A stretch of 5,209 bases of DNA, taken from contig JAITHN010000175.1 in the NCBI GenBank assembly GCA_031279745.1, positions 1 to 5,209 on the forward strand. The letters run 5' to 3'. The notes below the pieces were generated by a model. It saw nothing but the letters and a program-made list of their open reading frames with translations, did no database searches and was not told where the DNA came from. The translations under genes were made by a program, and so were the position numbers. Shown here piece by piece: positions 1 through 5,197 of the stretch. Position 1 is the first letter of the stretch. Every line of letters begins with the position of its first letter. Source of the stretch: Streptococcaceae bacterium (lineage in GTDB: Bacteria > Bacillota > Bacilli > Lactobacillales > Streptococcaceae).

Positions 1-1044
1 ATCGACTGCAGGAGTTGCAATTGTAATGGTAATACTTGCAGGCATGCTAAGTTCAAAGTTTTTATTTGCTTTGTTTTTTGTCTTTGCAACAATTTCAGTA
101 GTATGCACGCCAGCCGAAATATCTGGCTTTGGTTTTACTATAAGCCCTTGTGTTCCTACATTAGCTGGTAAAGAGGAAATAGTAGGAGGAGAAACCGTAA
201 ATATTGCATCAGATGCAGAAAATTCCAGAGTAATTGCATTCGTAGAAGAAGTGGAACTGTTGATTAAACTAAATTGATCTGAAATTTCACTGAGGTCATC
301 TCCGTAAGTAAATGTACCAAAATCTAGAGTGTTTTTCTTAGAAAGAAGGGAAAACGGTACTGGAACAAAAGTGTAGTTCAAAAAACACCATTCATAATCG
401 CTATACCAGCCACCTCCCCCAACACCCCATAGGAAATAATTGTAATTATAGTTGTGAGAGTAATTTGGAAAATAGACAAAGTGCGTGGATGTACCAAAAT
501 CAGATTGATCAAATGAACCATCGCCAAAAGTAGGCGCTTCAAAGGTATAGAAATACAATTCGTGCATGTTTTCAGTGTATTGGAAGCAAATGTCCCCAAA
601 ATGGAAACCTGTATCCTCTAAAGGGAAAAAAACTTTAAAAAGGCTGTGCGCATATCGAAAACTGCCAGTATCTAAAAGACGGAGGTTTGTATGCCGAAAA
701 TCTAATTCAGTAAGGCCATAAGAGCGAAGAAAAGCGTATCGACCAATCACTTCTAAAGATTGAGGAAATTCTACATTTGCGAGTAGATTATTTTCAAAGG
801 CATATGGAGGTATGTTTACAATTCCTTCTTCTAACACAAGCGTGCGCATTTCCTGAGAAAAGTCATATGGATTCGTTTTCCAATTTAAACACCCCGCTTC
901 GGAAGTAACAGTTAACGTTTTACTTACTGTATCGTATGTGTATCCTTCACCAGAATAAACAGTTGCAGATGCATGTGGAGGAACAATAAAGAACTGAATC
1001 GTAAATACTAGAGTTCCAAAAAGTAGGAAAAGAATTTTTTTCAT
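1..1044 (-). CDS. Secreted BspA-type leucine-rich-repeat surface protein, N-terminal 348 residues (3' end outside window)
   Basis: The minus-strand frame is open from an ATG at 1044 to the window edge, with no stop in 348 codons. GGAGGCG sits six bases upstream of the start. Residues 1-27 form a signal peptide: Lys-Lys, a hydrophobic core, then HASA just before Thr28. Residues about 29-65 (GYTYDTVSKTLTVTS followed by a Trp) match the usual N-terminal cap of BspA-like proteins. Residues about 66-185 hold degenerate LRR_5 units such as LVLEEGIVNIPPYAFENN and VEFPQSLEVIGRYAFLRS. An aromatic stretch rich in Asn and Tyr (about 189-220, with a GGGG run) closes the repeat region. From about 236 a beta-rich, Ser/Thr-rich segment (TVSPPTISSLPANVG, then SITITIATPAVD) looks like an Ig-like domain. 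Such proteins are normally exported and often mediate adhesion. The wall anchor, if any, lies beyond position 1. The family assignment is firm; the ligand is unknown. Confidence 0.85.
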   Translation of the reverse strand, partial: MKKILFLLFGTLVFTIQFFIVPPHASATVYSGEGYTYDTVSKTLTVTSEAGCLNWKTNPYDFSQEMRTLVLEEGIVNIPPYAFENNLLANVEFPQSLEVIGRYAFLRSYGLTELDFRHTNLRLLDTGSFRYAHSLFKVFFPLEDTGFHFGDICFQYTENMHELYFYTFEAPTFGDGSFDQSDFGTSTHFVYFPNYSHNYNYNYFLWGVGGGGWYSDYEWCFLNYTFVPVPFSLLSKKNTLDFGTFTYGDDLSEISDQFSLINSSTSSTNAITLEFSASDAIFTVSPPTISSLPANVGTQGLIVKPKPDISAGVHTTEIVAKTKNKANKNFELSMPASITITIATPAVD

Positions 1045-1050
1045 AGTGAC

Positions 1051-1057
1051 CGCCTCC
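1051..1057 (-). promoter_or_regulatory. Ribosome binding site of the leucine-rich-repeat gene
   Basis: GGAGGCG on the minus strand, six bases before the ATG at 1044. It fixes the start of the partial surface-protein gene. Confidence 0.85.
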
Positions 1058-1079
1058 AATAGTGCTTTCATTCATTAGA

Positions 1080-1108
1080 ATTTTAATCCCATAAATCGCT
1101 TAAGTCAA
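1080..1108 (-). promoter_or_regulatory. Sigma-A-type promoter of the leucine-rich-repeat gene
   Basis: On the minus strand, TTGACT (-35, 1108-1103) and TAAAAT (-10, 1085-1080) are separated by exactly 17 bases. Transcription should begin around 1073, giving a leader of about 30 bases that includes the ribosome binding site. No operator is evident beside it. Confidence 0.75.
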
Positions 1109-1282
1109 AAATTAAATGTTCATTTCAAAAAACTTCGTTTTTTTTCAACTTTTTCAAACTGTTGGAATTGTATGAGGAGAACGTTTATTTATCAAAGTAT
1201 TTGAACGATTAATGGAGTTCCGGTCCAAGAGCTATCTTTCGGAATTCAACTTATCCTTTGTTGTTTTTTGAGGGTGCGAGGA

Positions 1283-1310
1283 TTGTTTTTCGGCATGTTT
1301 TCGATAAAAT
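1283..1310 (+). promoter_or_regulatory. Possible promoter of the UPF0223 gene
   Basis: TTGTTT (1283-1288) and TAAAAT (1305-1310) with a 16-base spacer lie just before the gene. Transcription would start only a few bases ahead of the ribosome binding site at 1319, so the leader would be very short. The match is moderate. A gene further upstream cannot provide read-through, because the upstream neighbour runs in the opposite direction. Confidence 0.4.
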
Positions 1311-1332
1311 AAGCATATGGAGGAATTGTGAG

Positions 1333-1605
1333 ATGAAGAGTGAATATCAGTATCCGATAGATTTGGATTGGGAAATAGAAGAAATGGTAATGGTGACGGA
1401 TTTTTACGCTTTGATTGAGGCGGCTTATGAAAAGAATGTCTCCGCTGAAACGCTTCTCACCCAGTATGCAAAGTTTAAGACAGTGGTGAAATCTATTGCG
1501 CATGAAAAGACGATTGACCGAGAATTTGAACGAGCCAGCGGCTATTCCATCTACAAAGCGATGAAGGTCGCAAAAGAAAAGAAAAAAGGAAAGTTTTCTA
1601 TGTGA
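1333..1605 (+). CDS. yktA: UPF0223 family protein (YktA-like)
   Basis: A 90-residue cytoplasmic protein of unknown function. It has the family hallmarks: an N-terminal YQYPIDLDW with an acidic EIEEMV stretch (residues about 4-18), a helical middle (FYALIEAAYEK) and the C-terminal block KTIDREFERASGYSIYKAMK. Length matches the family, which is usually about 90 residues. The start is the ATG at 1333, because GGAGG at 1319-1323 lies nine bases upstream. An earlier in-frame ATG at 1258 would add 25 residues unlike the family and has no ribosome binding site. The protein is soluble, charged and Lys-rich at its C terminus. It has its own possible promoter and no close same-operon partner. No role can be inferred from context. 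Confidence 0.88.
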   Translation: MKSEYQYPIDLDWEIEEMVMVTDFYALIEAAYEKNVSAETLLTQYAKFKTVVKSIAHEKTIDREFERASGYSIYKAMKVAKEKKKGKFSM

Positions 1606-1656
1606 GGAGGCAGTGGGAGTTTTTTCTAATCGGGAAACTCACCGTTTTTAGACGGT

Positions 1657-1685
1657 TTGAAAAAAGTGCAATCTTCATGTAAAAT
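1657..1685 (+). promoter_or_regulatory. Promoter of the amino-acid transporter operon
   Basis: TTGAAA (1657-1662) and TAAAAT (1680-1685) are separated by 17 bases, and transcription should start near 1692. A short inverted repeat (ACCGT at 1641-1645, ACGGT at 1652-1656) abuts the -35 box, and a second one (1692-1711) starts at the predicted transcription start. Either could be an operator. The promoter itself is a good sigma-A match. Confidence 0.7.
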
Positions 1686-1691
1686 AGAATG

Positions 1692-1711
1692 AATGTTATA
1701 GACCAAACATT
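1692..1711 (+). promoter_or_regulatory. Inverted repeat at the transporter transcription start, possible operator
   Basis: AATGTT (1692-1697) and AACATT (1706-1711) form a perfect 6-base inverted repeat around an 8-base centre. Viewed as ATGTTA-N6-AAACAT it resembles the nitrogen regulator GlnR consensus ATGTNA-N7-TNACAT. It is one base short in the spacer and has A where T is expected in the right half. Position fits a repressor site; identity is unproven. Confidence 0.35.
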
Positions 1712-1729
1712 AAATAGATGGAGGTAAAA

Positions 1730-3079
1730 ATGAAGAAGAAAACAATTTTTTTCCTTATGCTGTTTTTCATTGCTTTTATTGGGATAGGTAGTGAAGCAGA
1801 TGGGAAAACATACAAAGTCGTACTTGATTCGACCTATGCACCGTTTGAGTTTCAAAATACAGATGGAACGTACAGCGGGATTGACGTTGACTTGTTGGAT
1901 GAAATCTCAAAAACAGAAGGATTTACTATTCAAAAATCTTTCCCTGGATTTCAAGCTGCGGTTGACCAAGTTCAATCAGGACAGGCAGATGCCATCATCG
2001 CTGGAATGAGCATTACCGATGAAAGAAAGAAGAGTTTCACTTTTTCTGACCCTTACTTTGACTCAAGTATCGAATTTGCAGTAAAAAAAGGCGACAATTC
2101 GACCAAAAAGATTGAAGATTTAAAAGGAAAAGTTGTCGGGGTTAAAAACGGAACGGTTTCCCTAGACTTCTTGAATGAAAACAAAGATAAATACGGATTC
2201 ACCATCAAAATCTTTGATGAAGGAGCACAAATGTATGATGCGTTAAGCATTGGACAAGTTCAAGCCATCATGGATGATGGACCTGTTGTTGACTATGCGG
2301 TTGCACAAGGAAAGGAATTGGCGACCCCGATTCCAGCCACACCAATTGGACATTATGGTTTTGCTGTGAAAAAAGGGCAAAATGAAGAATTGGTAAAATA
2401 CTTCAATGAAGGTCTTCGTAAGCTTAAAGCAAACGGAGGCTATGACAAGATTTTGAATAAATACATTGGAAAAGATGCAGGATACAAAGAACCGAAACAA
2501 GTTGATGAATCTACCTATTCAGGCTTGCTTCAAAACAACTGGCAGTCTTTGCTTTCAGGGTTAGGAAATACGCTTGTGATGGCGCTTCTATCGTTTGCCT
2601 TTGCTATGGTTATTGGGATCATCTTCGGCCTCTTCTCAGTATCGCCAATTAAAGCCTTGCGTATTTTATCCACAATCTATGTAGATGTGATTCGAGGAGT
2701 ACCCTTAATGGTTCTTGCCGTTTTCATTTTCTACGGACTTCCGCAGTTCCTTCCATTTTTCAAATTAAATGATTTTGTAGCAGGGATTTTCGCATTGACG
2801 CTAAACGCCTCTGCATACATTGCTGAAATCGTTCGAGGGGGGATTAATGCAGTTCCAGCTGGTCAAATGGAAGCGAGTCGATCTTTAGGATTGGGCTATT
2901 TACCGACAATGCAAAAAATCATTCTTCCACAAGCCATTCGTATTATGGTACCAAGTTTTGTCAATCAATTTGTAATTTCCCTTAAAGATACAACAATTAT
3001 TTCTGTTCTTGGTGTGATCGAACTCTTGCAAGCTGGGAAAATTATTGTTGGACGAAACTTACAAATCTTCAAAGTGTAA
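1730..3079 (+). CDS. glnP: Fused amino-acid ABC transporter substrate-binding protein/permease (GlnP type), truncated by an in-frame TAA
   Basis: A 449-residue membrane protein that should bind glutamine or a similar polar amino acid outside the cell and form its channel with the ATPase encoded downstream. Residues 5-20 are a hydrophobic signal or anchor. Residues about 28-247 are a bacterial family 3 solute-binding domain: YAPFEF, AGMSITDER (Thr and Arg expected to hold the ligand carboxylate) and MDDGPV (Asp for the alpha-amino group). After a linker, the permease begins near 270 (NNWQSLLSGLGNTL), with membrane segments at about 280-303, 313-337, 348-366 and 405-434. The EAA loop is at 381-402 (EASRSLGLGYLPTMQKIILP). 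The family normally continues through one more helix, but here TAA at 3077-3079 ends the protein after NLQIFKV. The same frame resumes for 27 codons. The start is the ATG at 1730, with GGAGGT at 1720-1725; an earlier ATG at 1718 overlaps that site and is rejected. The truncated product may be inactive. Confidence 0.85.
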   Translation: MKKKTIFFLMLFFIAFIGIGSEADGKTYKVVLDSTYAPFEFQNTDGTYSGIDVDLLDEISKTEGFTIQKSFPGFQAAVDQVQSGQADAIIAGMSITDERKKSFTFSDPYFDSSIEFAVKKGDNSTKKIEDLKGKVVGVKNGTVSLDFLNENKDKYGFTIKIFDEGAQMYDALSIGQVQAIMDDGPVVDYAVAQGKELATPIPATPIGHYGFAVKKGQNEELVKYFNEGLRKLKANGGYDKILNKYIGKDAGYKEPKQVDESTYSGLLQNNWQSLLSGLGNTLVMALLSFAFAMVIGIIFGLFSVSPIKALRILSTIYVDVIRGVPLMVLAVFIFYGLPQFLPFFKLNDFVAGIFALTLNASAYIAEIVRGGINAVPAGQMEASRSLGLGYLPTMQKIILPQAIRIMVPSFVNQFVISLKDTTIISVLGVIELLQAGKIIVGRNLQIFKV

Positions 3080-3163
3080 TTGATTGTAGGCTTGATTTAC
3101 CTAGTTGTAATCACGGCTCTTACCAAACTTTCTAAGCTTTTAGAAAGGAGATTGAAAGTATGA
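3080..3163 (+). pseudogene. Severed C-terminal segment of the permease, in frame after the stop
   Basis: Directly after the TAA at 3077-3079, the same frame encodes 27 residues beginning LIVGLIYLVVITALTKLS and ending KLLERRLKV, then TGA at 3161-3163. This is the expected last membrane helix and basic cytoplasmic tail of GlnP-type permeases. The TGA overlaps the ATG of the ATPase gene (3160) as ATGA, the usual arrangement for an intact, translationally coupled pair. Restoring a Tyr codon (TAT or TAC) at 3077 would give a 477-residue protein. The segment has no start of its own. Confidence 0.8.
3128..3147 (+). promoter_or_regulatory. Hairpin partly covering the ATPase ribosome binding site
   Basis: CTTTCTAA (3128-3135) and TTAGAAAG (3140-3147) are perfect inverted repeats with a GCTT loop. 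The right arm covers the first bases of the ribosome binding site AGGAG (3146-3150), which lies nine bases before the ATG at 3160. In an intact gene, ribosomes finishing the permease would melt it. This is a plausible coupling element; the sequence shows the pairing, the function is inferred. Confidence 0.5.
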
Positions 3164-3900
3164 AAAACGAAAAAATTAAAGTCTCTCATTTGATTAAAAA
3201 ATATGGGGACAATGAAGTGCTTAAAGATGTAAGCGTAAGTTTTAACGAGGGGGATGTGGTTTGTATCATCGGTCCTTCTGGAAGCGGGAAGTCTACTTTC
3301 TTGCGCACGTTGAACAAATTGGAAGAACCAACAAGTGGGACAATTGAAATCGACGGCGTTGATTTGACCAATGCTCAAACCGATATTAATGTAGTACGCC
3401 AACATATCGGAATGGTGTTCCAACACTTCAATCTCTTCCCACACCTTTCCGTTCTTGAAAACATCACGTTAGCACCCGTCAACATTGGCGTTCTTACAAG
3501 AGAAGAAGCGGATAAGAAAGCGATGGAGCTTTTGGAGATGGTGGGGCTTAGCGATAAGGCTCAGGATATGCCAGAGCGCTTGAGTGGTGGGCAAAAGCAA
3601 CGTGTTGCGATTGCTCGTGCTTTAGCGATGAATCCTGATGTCATGCTCTTCGACGAACCGACAAGTGCACTTGATCCGGAAATGGTTGGAGATGTATTAA
3701 ACGTAATGAAAGACCTTGCAGCACAGGGGATGACCATGCTTATTGTGACCCATGAAATGGGATTTGCGAAAAAAGTTGCGAATCGTGTGATGTTCATCGA
3801 TGGAGGAAATTTCCTTGAAGATGGAACGCCCGAAGAAATTTTTGACAACCCACAAAACGAACGTACAAAAGATTTCTTAGATAAAGTTTTAAATATTTAA
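3160..3900 (+). CDS. glnQ: Polar amino-acid (glutamine-type) ABC transporter ATP-binding protein
   Basis: A 246-residue cytoplasmic ATPase that drives amino-acid import with the fused binding protein/permease encoded just upstream. All nucleotide-binding elements are intact: Walker A GPSGSGKST (38-46), Q-loop glutamine 88 in VFQHFNLFPH, signature LSGGQKQR (141-148), Walker B VMLFDEP (161-167) followed by the D-loop SALD, and H-loop His198 in VTHEMG. Length and the C-terminal block (DGTPEEIFDNP, then RTKDFLDKVL) are typical of the PAAT family (GlnQ, HisP and relatives). The start ATG at 3160 has AGGAG at 3146-3150 and overlaps the last stop of the upstream frame. Expression may depend on translation of that frame, which is interrupted here. 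Substrate is inferred from the neighbour, so glutamine is likely but another polar amino acid is possible. Confidence 0.93.
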   Translation: MKNEKIKVSHLIKKYGDNEVLKDVSVSFNEGDVVCIIGPSGSGKSTFLRTLNKLEEPTSGTIEIDGVDLTNAQTDINVVRQHIGMVFQHFNLFPHLSVLENITLAPVNIGVLTREEADKKAMELLEMVGLSDKAQDMPERLSGGQKQRVAIARALAMNPDVMLFDEPTSALDPEMVGDVLNVMKDLAAQGMTMLIVTHEMGFAKKVANRVMFIDGGNFLEDGTPEEIFDNPQNERTKDFLDKVLNI

Positions 3901-3940
3901 ACCTATTTGGTAGAGTACCAGTCGTACAGCATAATTCGTC

Positions 3941-3976
3941 ATAAGCTTTTAAATAAAGTTTATTGCTTATTTTCTT
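3941..3976 (+). terminator. Weak candidate terminator after the ATPase gene
   Basis: ATAAGC (3941-3946) and GCTTAT (3965-3970) can pair, with an inner AATA/TATT helix and a bulge on the left side, followed by TTTCTT. The stem is AT-rich and only moderately stable, so termination may be partial and some transcripts could run into rpmE2. A shorter hairpin, TGGTA-GAG-TACCA (3908-3920), lies closer to the stop but has no T run. Confidence 0.3.
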
Positions 3977-4015
3977 CCGTTATGGTAAACTTCCAATGTT
4001 GCAATAAAATACAAA

Positions 4016-4037
4016 CTATAAGTTAGAAGACTTATGG
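4016..4037 (+). promoter_or_regulatory. Leader hairpin of rpmE2
   Basis: CTATAAGT (4016-4023) and ACTTATGG (4030-4037) can form eight pairs, one of them a G-U wobble, around the loop TAGAAG. It ends just before the AAAGGAG ribosome binding site. A TAAAAT at 4005-4010 could be the -10 box, which would place this hairpin at the very 5' end of the transcript, but no good -35 box accompanies it. A role in L31 autoregulation is possible and unproven. Confidence 0.35.
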
Positions 4038-4053
4038 CAAAGGAGAACGTAAA

Positions 4054-4299
4054 ATGAGAGCAGATATCCATCCAGAATATCATCCAGTAGTTTTCTTAGA
4101 TTCTACAACAGGATACCAATTCCTTAGTGGTTCTACGAAAAAATCAAATGAAACAGTTGAATGGGAAGATGGGAAAACTTACCCATTGATTCGTGTTGAA
4201 ATTTCAGCAGATTCACATCCATTCTACACAGGACGTCAGAAGTTTACAGCTGCAGACGGACGTGTTGCACGTTTCGAAAAGAAATACGGAAAAAAATAA
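4054..4299 (+). CDS. rpmE2: 50S ribosomal protein L31, type B (zinc-independent)
   Basis: An 81-residue basic protein that sits on the large ribosomal subunit near the subunit interface. It carries the type B hallmarks MRADIHPEYHPVVF, FLSGST (23-28), WEDGKTYPLIRVEIS (37-51), SHPFYTGRQKF (54-64) and ADGRVARFEKKYG at the end. There is no cysteine at all, so this is the form that does not bind zinc. In many bacteria such a copy supplements or replaces a zinc-binding L31 when zinc is scarce, often under Zur. I see no convincing Zur box upstream here, and in Lactobacillales the type B form is often the only copy. The start has AGGAG (4041-4045) eight bases upstream. Length is normal. It is followed by a strong terminator, so it is probably monocistronic. 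Confidence 0.95.
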   Translation: MRADIHPEYHPVVFLDSTTGYQFLSGSTKKSNETVEWEDGKTYPLIRVEISADSHPFYTGRQKFTAADGRVARFEKKYGKK

Positions 4300-4307
4300 A
4301 CACCTAC

Positions 4308-4342
4308 AAAAAAATGGCGGACGTAAGGTCCGTCATTTTTTT
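4308..4342. terminator. Bidirectional intrinsic terminator between rpmE2 and the flavin reductase gene
   Basis: ATGGCGGAC (4314-4322) pairs with GTCCGTCAT (4328-4336), nine pairs including one wobble, around the loop GTAAG. The stem is flanked by seven A on the left and seven T on the right, so the structure ends transcripts on both strands. This suits convergent genes: rpmE2 on the plus strand and the flavin reductase on the minus strand. Confidence 0.9.
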
Positions 4343-4427
4343 GTATTGTTTAGATTGTGACGTTGCTATAAGAGCCCCGATTCTTGTCTTGCGGATTTGT
4401 CGCTACTAGAGCAGACCTAAGTTCAAG

Positions 4428-4518
4428 GAGCGCAGACAGTTTGCCAAAGGCACTCCGCTTTTGGTATGCTTGCTCATCGTTTGTCCAGAGCGCAGTGCAA
4501 TTGGTTTAGGAACTCCGC
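4428..4518. repeat. Two imperfect 31-base repeats with a 60-base period
   Basis: Copies at 4428-4458 and 4488-4518 each begin GAGCGCAG, have a 16-base variable centre, and end ACTCCGC. The two ends are identical between copies while the centre matches at only 6 of 16 positions. The first copy contains TGCC-AAA-GGCA, a small hairpin beside the CTCC end. Related fragments (GAGCAGACC at 4409-4417) lie just to the left. The block fills the space between the bidirectional terminator and the flavin reductase stop, and the rest of 4343-4427 shows no gene. A dispersed intergenic repeat is the likeliest reading. Confidence 0.55.
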
Positions 4519-4522
4519 GATA

Positions 4523-5134
4523 TTATTGTGGACGTTCTACATCAAAAAGGTCTCCTAGTGTCGCGTACGTATTTCCTGCGAGTCTTGCGATTGGTTGGAA
4601 TTTTTCAGGAATAATATAAGCATGCGCTTCATCAAAGATCTCTTCTTTGAAGAAATAGTCGGTCACTTCTAAGATGAAGAGGTCGCTCACTAAATACCCA
4701 TTTTGTTCAATCGGGATATGCTGGTGGAGTTTGACCTCCAACCGGATGGGCGCATTTTCCAAGCTTGGTGCTGGGGAAGTCTCACTCACGCTTGAGGAGA
4801 GATCGAATGCCTCAATTTCACTCATTTCAGGAGGGAAGCTGGCTGCCGTCTGATTCATTTCTTTGATATTGTCGATATTGATAAGGTGAATGACTGCGCT
4901 TTCTGTTTCTAAGATGTTTCTCGAAGTGTCTTTTCTGCCATAGGGACCTCCTAGGATGGAAACGGACACGAGGTTTGGCGCTACAACGTTAAAAAACGAA
5001 AAAGGAGCAGCATTTGTTTTTTGACCATCGTTCGAAACGGTTGAAATCCAGGCAATCGGTCTGGGGATTACAGCTCCGCTTAAAAATTTATAGCCAAACA
5101 TGGGGGGCATGGTTTGAGTTGAATAATGAATCAT
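4523..5134 (-). CDS. Flavin reductase family protein (FMN-binding split barrel)
   Basis: A 203-residue soluble protein of the flavin reductase-like (DIM6/NTAB) family, expected to bind FMN and possibly reduce flavin with NAD(P)H. Family features are the N-terminal VIPRPIAWIST (22-32), NAAPFSFFN (41-49), KDTSRNI (68-74) and the closing PIARLAGNTYATLGDLFDV block (from 181). There is no signal peptide or membrane segment, and the length is normal. The start ATG at 5134 has AAGGAG (5147-5142) seven bases upstream. No promoter fits between the hairpin at 5151-5197 and this site, so transcription must come from further upstream and pass through that hairpin. The gene converges on rpmE2 across a shared terminator. 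The physiological substrate cannot be told; oxidoreductases and monooxygenase partners of this fold are too diverse. Confidence 0.88.
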   Translation of the reverse strand: MIHYSTQTMPPMFGYKFLSGAVIPRPIAWISTVSNDGQKTNAAPFSFFNVVAPNLVSVSILGGPYGRKDTSRNILETESAVIHLINIDNIKEMNQTAASFPPEMSEIEAFDLSSSVSETSPAPSLENAPIRLEVKLHQHIPIEQNGYLVSDLFILEVTDYFFKEEIFDEAHAYIIPEKFQPIARLAGNTYATLGDLFDVERPQ

Positions 5135-5150
5135 AATTTGTCTCCTTAAA

Positions 5151-5197
5151 AAGGACTGCGTGAAATCAACAGGACTGTTTCATTTCACGCAATCCTT
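5151..5197 (-). promoter_or_regulatory. Long hairpin directly before the flavin reductase ribosome binding site (attenuator or upstream terminator)
   Basis: On the minus strand, AAGGATTGCGTGAAAT (5197-5182) pairs over 16 positions with ATTTCACGCAGTCCTT (5166-5151), with one T-G wobble. The loop itself contains the inverted repeat AACAG/CTGTT. A run of five T follows (5152-5148), then AAGGAG at once. This has the form of an intrinsic terminator on the minus strand. Either it ends a gene lying beyond 5209, or it is a leader attenuator of the flavin reductase gene. Confidence 0.65.

Noticed and set aside
26..277. Plus-strand open frame of 83 codons with a hydrophobic start
   Set aside because: It lies wholly antisense to the leucine-rich-repeat gene, which has a promoter, ribosome binding site, signal peptide and family match.
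1127..1145. AAAAAAC-TTC-GTTTTTT hairpin with a T run on the plus strand
   Set aside because: The stem is almost all A-T, and no plus-strand gene ends before it. It lies upstream of the minus-strand promoter and is probably AT-rich chance.
1258..1332. Earlier in-frame ATG for the UPF0223 gene
   Set aside because: It has no ribosome binding site and would add residues not found in the family. It also overlaps the likely promoter.
1606..1651. GGAGG right after the UPF0223 stop, with a GTG at 1613 opening a 12-codon frame
   Set aside because: The spacing of two bases is too short, the peptide has no recognisable features, and the region leads into the transporter promoter.
1718..1729. Earlier in-frame ATG for the transporter fusion
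   Set aside because: The ATG overlaps the GGAGG that serves the ATG at 1730, and nothing suitable lies before it.
3561..3848. Minus-strand open frame of 95 codons inside the ATPase gene
   Set aside because: It is antisense to the signature and Walker B region of an intact ATPase and has no ribosome binding site of its own that I can see.
3977..4053. Zur-type operator upstream of rpmE2
   Set aside because: Type B L31 genes are often Zur-regulated, but I find no match to the TCGTAAT-type inverted repeat. Only the leader hairpin is present.
4428..4518. CRISPR array
   Set aside because: There are only two copies, their centres differ, and the ends rather than the whole unit are conserved. No cas gene is nearby.
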